Shown: positions 1 to 6,237, counted from the first letter of the stretch. The stretch: 9,298 nucleotides of DNA from an uncultured Polymorphobacter sp. (GCA_937871645.1 CALMPZ010000367.1:1-9298), one strand, 5' to 3'. Notes: generated from the letters alone by a model not told the origin. Made by a program: numbers and translations.

Positions 1-8
1 GTAACAAT

Positions 9-44
9 TGGGTGCAGGCGTCACGCCTACCCGCCGGAGGCTCT
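9..44 (-). repeat. Palindromic interspersed repeat, single left-type arm
   Basis: Read on the minus strand this is AGAGCC, the invariant head GCCTCCGGCGGG, then a small palindrome AGGCGT-g-ACGCCT and a CACCC tail. It is one of five related arms in the window. It lies 14 bases beyond the ffh stop codon, with its head facing ffh. The AGAGCC end matches the left-type arms of the two complete pairs, where right-type arms begin GGGCC. A right-type partner would therefore be expected to the left of base 1, outside the window. The palindrome differs in sequence from the other arms but remains self-complementary. Confidence 0.85.
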
Positions 45-58
45 GTCGTTCGTAATTC

Positions 59-1483
59 CTATCGCTTCATCAGCTTGTCGAGGCCCGGCGGCATGCCGCC
101 AGCGCCGCCAAGCATCCCGCCAAGACCGCCGGCGCCACCGCCGCCCATCTTGCCGAGCATTGCCATCATGCCTTTCATGCCGCCCATCTTGCGCAGGCGT
201 TTCATCGCGGTTTCCATTTCCTGATGCATCTTCATCAGCTTGTTGACTTCTTGAACGGTCGTGCCGGCGCCCTTGGCGATGCGGATCTTGCGCTTGGCGT
301 TGATCAGGTCGGGCTTGGCGCGCTCTTTCGGCGTCATCGAGCAGATGACGGCTTCCATGCGCCCGAGCGTCTTGTCATCGGGGCCGCCGTTCGCCATCGC
401 TGCCTTGGCCTTGGCAAGGCCGGGGATCATGCCGGCGAGCGCGCCGAGGCCGCCCATCTTCTGCATCTGGCTGAGCTGCGAGCGCAGGTCGTTCATGTCG
501 AACTGACCCTTGGCGAGCCGCGCGGCCATTTTCTCCGAAGCTTCGGCCTCGAAGGTTTCGGCGGCGCGTTCGACCAGCCCGACAACGTCGCCCATGCCGA
601 GGATGCGGCCGGCAACGCGGCTCGGCGAGAATTCCTCGAGCGCGTCGAGCTTTTCGCCGGTACCGGCGAACTTGATCGGTTTGCCGGTGACCGAGCGCAT
701 GCTGAGTGCCGCACCGCCACGGGCATCGCCGTCCATGCGGGTCAGCACGACGCCGGTCAGTTCAACCTGCCCCGCGAACGACGACGCGACATTGACCGCG
801 TCCTGGCCGGTCAGGCTGTCGACCACCAGCAGGATTTCGTCAGGCGCACCGACACCGGCGACGGCGCGCATTTCGTCCATCAGCGCGGTATCGACATGCA
901 GGCGGCCGGCGGTGTCGAGCAGCAGCACGTCGAAGCCCTGCAACTTCGCCGCCGACTTGGCACGCTGGGCGATTTCAACCGGCCCCTGCCCGGCGATGAT
1001 CGGCAAGGTCGCCACCGAAATCTGCTCGCCAAGCACGCGCAGCTGTTCCTGGGCTGCCGGGCGCGCGACGTCGAGCGACGCCATCAGCACCTTTTTGCCG
1101 AACTTCTCGTTGAGGCGCTTGGCGATCTTCGCGGTGGTGGTGGTTTTACCCGAACCCTGCAGACCGACCATCATGATGACGGCAGGCGGGGTGACATCGA
1201 CGTTGAGCGGGGCCGCATCGCCGCCGAGCATATCGACCAGCGCATCGTTGACGATCTTGACGACCATCTGCCCCGGCGTGATCGAACGGATGACGTCCGA
1301 ACCGATCGCGTCGGCAGTGACCTGGTCGATGAAGGTCTTGACGACGGGCAGCGCCACATCGGCTTCGAGCAGCGCAATCCGCACCTCGCGCATCGCCGCG
1401 CGCACGTCGAGCTCGGTCAGCGCACCGCGCCCCCGAAGCTTGTCGAACACGCCGCCAAGGCGGTCGGAAAGGCTTTCAAACAT
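59..1483 (-). CDS. ffh: Signal recognition particle protein Ffh (SRP54 GTPase)
   Basis: Ffh binds SRP RNA and the hydrophobic signal sequences of nascent membrane proteins, and pairs with FtsY to deliver ribosomes to the membrane. The 474-residue length fits the family. The N domain covers about residues 1-90. The GTPase domain shows the P-loop GLQGSGKT (107-114), DTAGR (190-194), the TRMDGDARGG guanine-specificity region (248-257) and the GTGEK closing loop (274-278). The methionine-rich M domain (about 305-440) includes SMTPKER (382-388) and the RNA-binding RIAKGAGTT segment (401-409). The C-terminal tail from about 433 is rich in Gly and Met. The ATG start gives the usual MFESLSDRL opening; GGAG lies 11 bases upstream, a rather long spacing. 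The gene has its own 174-base upstream gap. SRP RNA (ffs) was not seen in the window. Confidence 0.98.
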   Translation of the reverse strand: MFESLSDRLGGVFDKLRGRGALTELDVRAAMREVRIALLEADVALPVVKTFIDQVTADAIGSDVIRSITPGQMVVKIVNDALVDMLGGDAAPLNVDVTPPAVIMMVGLQGSGKTTTTAKIAKRLNEKFGKKVLMASLDVARPAAQEQLRVLGEQISVATLPIIAGQGPVEIAQRAKSAAKLQGFDVLLLDTAGRLHVDTALMDEMRAVAGVGAPDEILLVVDSLTGQDAVNVASSFAGQVELTGVVLTRMDGDARGGAALSMRSVTGKPIKFAGTGEKLDALEEFSPSRVAGRILGMGDVVGLVERAAETFEAEASEKMAARLAKGQFDMNDLRSQLSQMQKMGGLGALAGMIPGLAKAKAAMANGGPDDKTLGRMEAVICSMTPKERAKPDLINAKRKIRIAKGAGTTVQEVNKLMKMHQEMETAMKRLRKMGGMKGMMAMLGKMGGGGAGGLGGMLGGAGGMPPGLDKLMKR

Positions 1484-1510
1484 CTTCTACTTTGCTCCAA
1501 ACGAACTTGC

Positions 1511-1554
1511 GCCGGCGTGCGAGTCTTCGCAGGCCGGCGTACGTCCGTGGACGT
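1511..1554 (-). other. Two tandem hairpins in the ffh leader
   Basis: Bases 1511-1522 and 1527-1538 form 12-base arms with one mismatch around a 4-base loop. Next to it, 1541-1554 is the palindrome ACGTCC-GT-GGACGT. On the minus strand both would lie in the ffh 5' region, the nearer one ending 27 bases before the ATG. No run of T follows, so they do not look like intrinsic terminators. They could shape leader RNA structure or be a protein-binding site. A TTGACC hexamer at 1613-1618 (minus) might be a -35 element, but the matching -10 is poor, so no promoter is called. Confidence 0.45.
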
Positions 1555-1624
1555 TGAATCTCATGCTTTCCCGAAGGTCAGCACCAGCGCCCCTACGCGC
1601 AAAGGCGCCTTGGGTCAAGCTTGC

Positions 1625-1650
1625 GCCCCGACGGACAGGCCCGCCGGGGC
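1625..1650 (-). terminator. Possible terminator hairpin after the small membrane gene
   Basis: On the minus strand an 11-bp stem containing two G-U pairs, starting GCCCCGGCGGG and closed by a 4-base loop, begins 8 bases after the stop codon of the gene at 1658-2026. The stem is strong, but no U-tract follows. It may therefore be an RNA-stabilising 3' hairpin or a factor-assisted terminator rather than a classical intrinsic one. Confidence 0.45.
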
Positions 1651-1657
1651 AGTTGTG

Positions 1658-2026
1658 TCAGCCGCTCGCCATCGCGCGGGCGCGCAGCGACTTATATTCG
1701 TCGTCGCTGATCGAGCCGGCCTTCTTCAGCGCTTCGAGCTTGGTCAGTTCATCGGCCACGCTGTAGCCGACAACCTGGCGCAGTTCCTCGCGGGCCTTGT
1801 TGGCGCGCTCGATGTTGCGGGCGCCCATGCCGTGGCCGTGGAAAATCAGATACGCGAACACGCCGATATACGGCGCGACGCCGAAAAAGATGATCCACAA
1901 CACCTTCTTGAAGCCCGAAATGTCGTCGTGGCGGAACAGGTCGGCGATGACGGTGATCATCAGCCAGAACCACGTCACCAGCATGAAGATGATGAACGCG
2001 TCGCGCAGGAATTCGCTGAGACTCAT
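1658..2026 (-). CDS. Small membrane protein: PLDc_N-like helices plus SHOCT tail
   Basis: The protein is 122 residues. Two hydrophobic segments (about 10-30 and 42-63) flank a short polar loop (FRHDDISGFKK). The arrangement, with the WIIFFGVAPYIGVFAYL stretch, resembles the phospholipase D-nuclease N-terminal (PLDc_N) membrane domain, which is not itself catalytic. The C-terminal part (about 92-118: LTKLEALKKAGSISDDEY) fits a SHOCT domain, a short helical module often attached to otherwise unrelated membrane or secreted proteins. No catalytic motif is visible and the function is unknown. The ATG start is well supported by GAGGGG 8 bases upstream. The gene sits between ftsY and ffh on the same strand, but it is separated from ftsY by a repeat pair and from ffh by 174 bases. 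A functional link with membrane targeting is only suggested by position. Confidence 0.85.
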   Translation of the reverse strand: MSLSEFLRDAFIIFMLVTWFWLMITVIADLFRHDDISGFKKVLWIIFFGVAPYIGVFAYLIFHGHGMGARNIERANKAREELRQVVGYSVADELTKLEALKKAGSISDDEYKSLRARAMASG

Positions 2027-2068
2027 GGCAGTTACCCCTCAAAATGGCGCCCCGCGCCGAACTTCGAC

Positions 2069-2097
2069 ACGATGCACCGGCGCCCATGCGAGGTCAA
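2069..2097 (-). promoter_or_regulatory. Candidate promoter for the small membrane gene
   Basis: On the minus strand TTGACC (2092-2097) lies exactly 17 bases from CATCGT (2069-2074), about 40 bases upstream of the ATG at 2026. The -35 is good and the -10 matches the consensus only partly. It lies between the repeat pair and the gene, where a promoter would be needed if transcription from ftsY stops in the repeat. Confidence 0.35.
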
Positions 2098-2112
2098 CTG
2101 CGGGGTAGTTCT

Positions 2113-2205
2113 AAGGGCCTCCGGCGGGCAGGCCTGAGGCCTGCACCCATTTGTTTGGCGCTCTTAATCGGGTGCAGGGGTCACCCCTGCCCGCCGGAGG
2201 CTCTT
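2113..2205 (-). repeat. Paired palindromic repeat element, short form (93 bases)
   Basis: In ftsY sense, a left-type arm (2205 down to 2170) begins directly after the stop codon with AAGAGCC, runs through the head and the palindrome AGGGGT-g-ACCCCT, and ends CACCC. A roughly 20-base spacer (2150-2169) follows, beginning GATTAAG and ending CAAA. Then comes an inverted right-type arm (2149 down to 2113) with palindrome AGGCCT-c-AGGCCT, ending GGAGGCCCTT. The two palindromes differ from each other by paired changes. Each arm can therefore fold alone, but the arms are not perfectly complementary to each other. The layout matches the longer element at 8255-8442, including the arm-specific ends. 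It may act as a 3' RNA-stabilising structure or transcription barrier after ftsY. Confidence 0.85.
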
Positions 2206-3126
2206 CTAGCCTGCCAAAGCCTTGGCAAACTCGCCCGCATCGAACGGCCGCAAGTCGCCCATGCCTTCGCCGACGCCGACCGCATGGATCGGCAGCTTAA
2301 ACTTTTCGGCGGCCGCGACGAGGACGCCGCCGCGCGCGGTGCCGTCGAGTTTAGTCATCACGAGGCCGGTGACGCCGGCGACTTCCTGGAACACTTCGAT
2401 CTGGTTGAGCGCGTTCTGGCCGGTGGTGGCGTCGAGCACGAGGACGACGTCGTGCGGCGCAGCGGGCATGGCTTTCTTGAGCACGCGTTTGATTTTGGCG
2501 AGTTCGTCCATCAGCCCCGACTTGTTCTGCAGGCGGCCGGCGGTGTCGATGATGAGCACGTCTACGCCCTCGGCGCGCGCGCGTTCGAGCGCGGTGAACG
2601 CCAGCCCCGCGGCATCGGCGCCCTGTTCGCCCGACACGACCTTGGCGCCGGCGCGTTCGCCCCAGATCTTGAGCTGCGCGATGGCGGCGGCGCGAAAGGT
2701 GTCACCGGCGGCCAGCATGACGCGGTAGTCCTGCTCGATGAACAAATGCGCGAGTTTTGCGATGGTGGTGGTCTTGCCCGAGCCGTTGACGCCGACGACG
2801 AGGATGACCTGCGGACGCGGGAAGGCGATGACTTCGAGCGGCTTCGCCACCTGGCCAAGCACGCTGCCGATTTCGGCGGCAACGGTATCGCGCACGCCGG
2901 CCAAGTCGATATCGCGGTCGAATTTCTCGTCGCGCAGGCGCGCGGTGACGCGCGCCGCCATCGCCGGGCCGAGGTCGGAGGCGATCAGCGCTTCCTCGAT
3001 ATCGTCGAGCATCGCGTCGTCGAGCTTGGCGCGGACGAACAGCCCGGCGAGATTGTCGCCGAGCTTGTCGGTCGAGCGCGACAGCCCCGCCTTGAGTTTC
3101 GCCAGCCAGCCGGTCTTTTCGGTCAT
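2206..3126 (-). CDS. ftsY: Signal recognition particle receptor FtsY
   Basis: FtsY is the membrane-associated GTPase that docks Ffh-ribosome complexes at the translocon. The 306-residue protein has an N domain (about 1-95) with a short N terminus (MTEKTGWLAKLKAGLSRS) and no long acidic A domain. The GTPase domain shows GVNGSGKT (112-119), GDTFRAAA (141-148), DTAGR (194-198), TKLDGTARGG (258-267) and the FtsY signature GVGEGMGDLRPF (284-295). I chose the ATG at 3126 because it overlaps the mtaB stop as ATGA and has GGAG 5 bases upstream; an in-frame GTG two codons earlier (3132) is less likely. The gene is the last member of the dapF-mtaB-ftsY unit. Its TAG abuts a paired palindromic repeat. 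Confidence 0.98.
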   Translation of the reverse strand: MTEKTGWLAKLKAGLSRSTDKLGDNLAGLFVRAKLDDAMLDDIEEALIASDLGPAMAARVTARLRDEKFDRDIDLAGVRDTVAAEIGSVLGQVAKPLEVIAFPRPQVILVVGVNGSGKTTTIAKLAHLFIEQDYRVMLAAGDTFRAAAIAQLKIWGERAGAKVVSGEQGADAAGLAFTALERARAEGVDVLIIDTAGRLQNKSGLMDELAKIKRVLKKAMPAAPHDVVLVLDATTGQNALNQIEVFQEVAGVTGLVMTKLDGTARGGVLVAAAEKFKLPIHAVGVGEGMGDLRPFDAGEFAKALAG

Positions 3127-4370
3127 GCGCACTCCAACAGGTCACCGGCGACATGGTGCGCGGTTACATCGACGATTGCGCCACGCGGGTGCGCACGGTC
3201 AAGCCGGACACGCGCGAAGTTTTCGGCATGGCCGGTCAGCCCGCCGGCTTCGACGAGCACGCGCTGCGGTCTGCCGACTTGGCTCCCCAGCCAATCGCGC
3301 TGACGCTCCGCCCCAAGCGCGCGCAGCCGCGCGGCACGGTCGCGGCGGACACTGACCGGCAGTTGCGGCATGCGTGCGGCGGGCGTGCCGTCGCGTTCGG
3401 AATAGGCAAAGACATGCAGCCGCGTCAGCCAGCAGTCATCGACCAGCGCCAGCGTGTTTTCGAACGCCGCATCGGTTTCGGTCGGGAAGCCGGCGATCAG
3501 ATCGGCACCGAACACCATTTCGGGGCGGCGGGCGCGCAACGACTGGCAGAACTCGACCGCCTGCGCGCGGGCATGACGGCGCTTCATGCGTTTGAGGATC
3601 AGATCGTCGCCCGATTGCAGCGACAGGTGTAGTTGCGGCATCAGGCGCGCTTCTGTCGCCAGCGCGTCGAAAAGTGCCGCATCGACTTCGATGCTGTCGA
3701 TCGACGACAGCCGCAGCCGCGGCAGGTCGGGGACATGCTGCAGGATGCGCTGCACCAGCAGGCCGAGTGTGGGCGCGCCGGGCAAGTCGGGGCCGTAAGA
3801 AGTCAGGTCGACGCCGGTCAGCACGATTTCGTTGACGCCCTGCCCGACCAGTTGCTTGATGCGCTCGATCACCGCGCCGGCGGGCACCGAGCGCGACACC
3901 CCGCGCGCCAGCGGAATCACGCAGAAGGTGCAGCGGTGGTCGCAGCCGTTCTGCACCGCGACGAAGCCGCGCGTGTGGCTGACGCTGTCGGATACCGCGA
4001 GCGGCGCGTCACGCACGCTGAAAATGTCGCCGACGCGGGCGCGGTCATTGGCGCCGGCCAGATCGTAGCGCGCCGCATCGAGCTTTTCGCGGTTGCCGAG
4101 CACCATCGCCACGCCGGGCAGCGCCGCGAACCCCGCCGGGTCGAGCTGTGCCGCGCAGCCCGTGACGATGATGTTCGCATCGGGCTGCTCGCGGTGCGCG
4201 CGTCGCACCGCCTGCCGCGCCTGGCGCACTGCCTCGGCGGTCACCGCGCAGCTGTTGACGACGATGCTGCCCGCCGGTGCGGCGGCATGCGCGGTCGCGG
4301 CCTCGGCGATGTTGAGGCGGCAGCCAAAGTTGATGATTTCAGGCTTTTGAAGTTCGGAGGGCGGCTTCAT
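3123..4370 (-). CDS. mtaB: tRNA (t6A37) methylthiotransferase MtaB-type radical SAM enzyme
   Basis: MtaB adds a methylthio group to t6A at position 37 of ANN-decoding tRNAs, giving ms2t6A. The 415-residue protein shows the N-terminal UPF0004 domain with three cluster cysteines (C17 in NFGCRLN, C41 in NSCAVT, C72 in TGCAAQ). The radical SAM motif CDHRCTFC (C143, C147, C150) follows, then the core with GVDLTSYG and LHLSLQSG (248-254) and LIAGFPTET (291-299). The C-terminal part (about 355-410) would be the TRAM-like region and is short. NFGCRLN and GVDLTSYG favour MtaB over MiaB or RimO. The start at 4370 overlaps the dapF stop as ATGA, with no clear Shine-Dalgarno sequence, which fits translational coupling. 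The open frame continues upstream to 4553, but that stretch runs inside dapF and is arginine-rich shadow sequence. Confidence 0.95.
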   Translation of the reverse strand: MKPPSELQKPEIINFGCRLNIAEAATAHAAAPAGSIVVNSCAVTAEAVRQARQAVRRAHREQPDANIIVTGCAAQLDPAGFAALPGVAMVLGNREKLDAARYDLAGANDRARVGDIFSVRDAPLAVSDSVSHTRGFVAVQNGCDHRCTFCVIPLARGVSRSVPAGAVIERIKQLVGQGVNEIVLTGVDLTSYGPDLPGAPTLGLLVQRILQHVPDLPRLRLSSIDSIEVDAALFDALATEARLMPQLHLSLQSGDDLILKRMKRRHARAQAVEFCQSLRARRPEMVFGADLIAGFPTETDAAFENTLALVDDCWLTRLHVFAYSERDGTPAARMPQLPVSVRRDRAARLRALGAERQRDWLGSQVGRPQRVLVEAGGLTGHAENFARVRLDRAHPRGAIVDVTAHHVAGDLLECA

Positions 4371-5170
4371 GCAAAGGCGTCGAGGTCGACGTCGCCGCTG
4401 AACGACGTCGCCGCCGGGCCGGTCATGGCAATCTGGCCGTCGGCGCGCCATTCGATGACCAGCCGCCCGCCGGGCAGATCGACATTGACCGTGCGCTCGG
4501 TCAGTCCGCGCCGCATCGCCGCGACCGCCGTGGCGCAGGCGCCGGTGCCACAAGCGCGCGTCAGTCCGACACCGCGCTCCCAGACGCGCAGCCGGATATG
4601 GTCGCGCGCCACGACCTGCGCGACATTGACGTTGATGCGCGCCGGAAACAGCGCGTCATGTTCGATCACCGGCCCGAGCACGTCGAGCGGCACCGCATCG
4701 ATATCGGGGACGAAGAAGATAACGTGCGGATTGCCGACATTGACCGCAATCGGCCGTTCCAAAGCGTCCCACGCCACCGGCATGTCATGCGTGTCCATCG
4801 CATAGGCGAGCGGGATTTCGTCCCAGCCGAAACGCGGCGGCGGATAGAGAATGGTCGCCGAGGCTTCAGTCGCCGCTGCATCGAGGATGCCCGCGGCACT
4901 GTCGATCGTCGCCGCAGCACCCAGCAACGTCGCCACGCAGCGCGCCGCATTACCGCAAGCTTCGACCTCGCCGCCGTCGGCATTGTAGATACGCATGAAC
5001 GCATCGGCCTTGTCGGACGCCTCGATGACAATCAGCTGGTCGCAGCCGATGCCGGTGTGCCGGTCGGCCAGCCCGCGCACCTGCGCCGTCGTCAGCGCCA
5101 GCGGCCGCACGCGCGCGTCGAACACGACAAAGTCGTTGCCGAGGCCATGCATTTTGAGGAAGCCGGTCAT
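4367..5170 (-). CDS. dapF: Diaminopimelate epimerase
   Basis: DapF is a cytosolic enzyme that converts LL- to meso-diaminopimelate for lysine and peptidoglycan synthesis, using two cysteines and no cofactor. At 267 residues it has normal length. Visible signatures are KMHGLGNDF (6-14), NADGGEVEACGNAARC (63-78) with catalytic C72, GNPHVIFFV (146-154), and ERGVGLTRACGTGAC (198-212) with catalytic C207. The two symmetrical halves each contribute one cysteine, and both are intact. The ATG at 5170 gives the usual MTGFLKMHGLGNDF opening; no strong Shine-Dalgarno sequence precedes it. It is first in the dapF-mtaB-ftsY unit and overlaps mtaB by four bases. Its promoter must lie in 5171-5471, but I could not identify it. 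Confidence 0.98.
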   Translation of the reverse strand: MTGFLKMHGLGNDFVVFDARVRPLALTTAQVRGLADRHTGIGCDQLIVIEASDKADAFMRIYNADGGEVEACGNAARCVATLLGAAATIDSAAGILDAAATEASATILYPPPRFGWDEIPLAYAMDTHDMPVAWDALERPIAVNVGNPHVIFFVPDIDAVPLDVLGPVIEHDALFPARINVNVAQVVARDHIRLRVWERGVGLTRACGTGACATAVAAMRRGLTERTVNVDLPGGRLVIEWRADGQIAMTGPAATSFSGDVDLDAFA

Positions 5171-5471
5171 AGGCGGCGTTTAGGGCGAATTGGCCGCGAA
5201 TGAAAGTGCGTGGCACCGCGCGGCTGCACTGGCCGCCTGCCGCCAAGGCCGGCACAACCTGCCGGGATCGCGCAATTTGACTGCATATTCTCGCAACTGG
5301 CTGGAATCGATATAAATAAATTCCGAGCCGGCCTAAGCCGCTGTGAATTCTATCTACATAATTGACATTATTCGGCAATTTTCGGTGAACAATTTAATTG
5401 TTTGACTATATTTTGTTTCGCGCGCTCACTAAAATTCAAGGGGCAATTTCTATCTTGAACGGGGTCAAATC
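5171..5471. promoter_or_regulatory. Divergent intergenic region with AT-rich right half
   Basis: This 301-base gap separates dapF (leftward) from the PEP-CTERM gene (rightward). The left half is GC-rich and shows no convincing promoter for dapF. From about 5290 the sequence turns AT-rich. On the plus strand there are TTGACA at 5362-5367, TTGACT at 5402-5407, TATATT at 5407-5412 and TAAAAT at 5430-5435. None of the -35/-10 pairs has normal 16-18 base spacing, so the region is marked but no single promoter is assigned. TTCAAG (5435-5440) and CTTGAA (5454-5459) form a small inverted repeat just before the start codon at 5472. GCAATTT occurs three times (from 5272, 5374 and 5444). Confidence 0.5.
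5388..5402. promoter_or_regulatory. Perfect 15-base palindrome, candidate operator
   Basis: AACAATT-T-AATTGTT is a perfect inverted repeat with 7-base arms and a single central base. It sits between two TTGAC-type hexamers upstream of the PEP-CTERM gene. The size and position suit a dimeric transcription factor site. In AT-rich DNA a palindrome of this size is less surprising than elsewhere in this window, so it is only a candidate. No known regulator is recognised. Confidence 0.35.
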
Positions 5472-6176
5472 ATGCATTTTTTGAAAATTGGCGCTGTCGC
5501 AATCGCACTTGCCGCACTGGCCGGCACCTCCGCCAACGCGCTGACGACGACGCAGAGCGCGTCATTTCATTTTTCGGGCTTCGGCACGCCATCTTATGTC
5601 CTGGATTTTGCGACCTTCAATGTGCCGGGTCAAAATCTGACGTCAGTCCATTTGACCGCGAATTTCACGGACAGCTTTTCTTACGACGGATTTCAAGAAT
5701 TTACGTACGACGATCCGGACAACGGCCGATATGGCGTTAATGTCCAATTGGAATCCTATTTGGACAATAATATATATGATCTAAGTTTCGATGCGTTCTG
5801 GATCGGTGGAGACTTAAACGATAACCGTTCGGCGAACTGGGTTCCCGTTCCAGGCGAATATGGCGACTCTGCTCATTTCAGTGGCAGCTTCCAATATAAC
5901 ACCCAATTGAACTGGGACAATTTCGACAATCTAAATCTCTATCAGAATGGCGCTCCACTGTCGTTCTTATATAGTCATGCCTCCAGTTGGACATTTTATG
6001 ATTTTGGAGGTGGGGTAAATTACTTCAGCATGGATCACACCCTCGATGCCGATTTCACACTCACCTATGTGAGCCAAGCCGCAGTCCCCGAACCCGCCAG
6101 CTGGGCGCTGATGATTTCGGGCTTTGGCCTGATCGGCACGGCGTTGCGTCGCCGGCGCGAGATTCTGACCGCGTAG
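5472..6176 (+). CDS. PEPxxWA-CTERM sorting domain protein
   Basis: The 234-residue protein has a Sec signal peptide (about 1-23, MHFLKIGAVAIALAALAG then a SANA cleavage site). Its C-terminal sorting tripartite signal is PEPASWA (206-212), a short hydrophobic helix (213-225) and a basic RRRR (226-229). Such proteins are thought to be processed by an exosortase and displayed at or released from the cell surface, often alongside exopolysaccharide. The mature middle part (24-204) is rich in aromatic residues, Asp, Asn and Ser and has no cysteine; I recognise no enzymatic domain, and it looks like a beta-rich secreted domain. Base composition is unlike its neighbours: I counted 28 of 60 GC at 5701-5760 and 23 of 60 at 5761-5820, against 43 of 60 in dapF at 4921-4980. 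This may mean horizontal gain or unusual composition for its class. The Shine-Dalgarno is weak (GGGG about 8 bases before the ATG). No exosortase is in the window. Confidence 0.93.
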   Translation: MHFLKIGAVAIALAALAGTSANALTTTQSASFHFSGFGTPSYVLDFATFNVPGQNLTSVHLTANFTDSFSYDGFQEFTYDDPDNGRYGVNVQLESYLDNNIYDLSFDAFWIGGDLNDNRSANWVPVPGEYGDSAHFSGSFQYNTQLNWDNFDNLNLYQNGAPLSFLYSHASSWTFYDFGGGVNYFSMDHTLDADFTLTYVSQAAVPEPASWALMISGFGLIGTALRRRREILTA

Positions 6177-6197
6177 ACGCGCGAGCGACGCCAACCT

Positions 6198-6237
6198 GCA
6201 TAACCGGCGTCGCACCTTTGTGCGGCGCCGGTTATGC
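6198..6237 (+). terminator. Strong hairpin after the PEP-CTERM gene
   Basis: Arms 6198-6215 and 6220-6237 pair over 18 positions with one G-U pair and enclose a 4-base loop (CTTT). The structure starts 21 bases after the stop codon. No T-run follows it on either strand, so it is a probable 3' end or RNA-stabilising structure rather than a textbook intrinsic terminator. It lies between two same-strand genes and would insulate the DUF885 gene at 6377. Confidence 0.6.

Noticed and set aside
1484..1657. SRP RNA (ffs) near ffh
   Set aside because: The conserved SRP RNA tip sequence was not found here or elsewhere in the window.
224..2137. Long plus-strand open frame opposite ffh and the small membrane gene
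   Set aside because: It is antisense to two well-supported genes; the translation is rich in His, Arg and Asp with no recognisable domain, as expected for the reverse strand of GC-rich coding DNA.
3127..3132. GTG start for ftsY two codons upstream
   Set aside because: The ATG at 3126 has a well-spaced GGAG and the same ATGA overlap seen at the previous gene junction; the GTG would sit too close to that GGAG.
4371..4553. N-terminal extension of mtaB to an upstream start at 4553
   Set aside because: It lies entirely inside dapF, is arginine-rich low-information sequence, and would bypass the ATGA junction. MtaB homologues begin near the NFGCRLN segment.
3633..4805. Plus-strand open frame opposite mtaB and dapF
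   Set aside because: It spans the antisense of two conserved enzymes whose catalytic cysteines are intact, and shows no family motif or ribosome binding site.
5402..5435. TTGACT plus TAAAAT as a promoter for the PEP-CTERM gene
   Set aside because: The hexamers are 22 bases apart, too far for a normal housekeeping promoter; kept only as part of the regulatory region.
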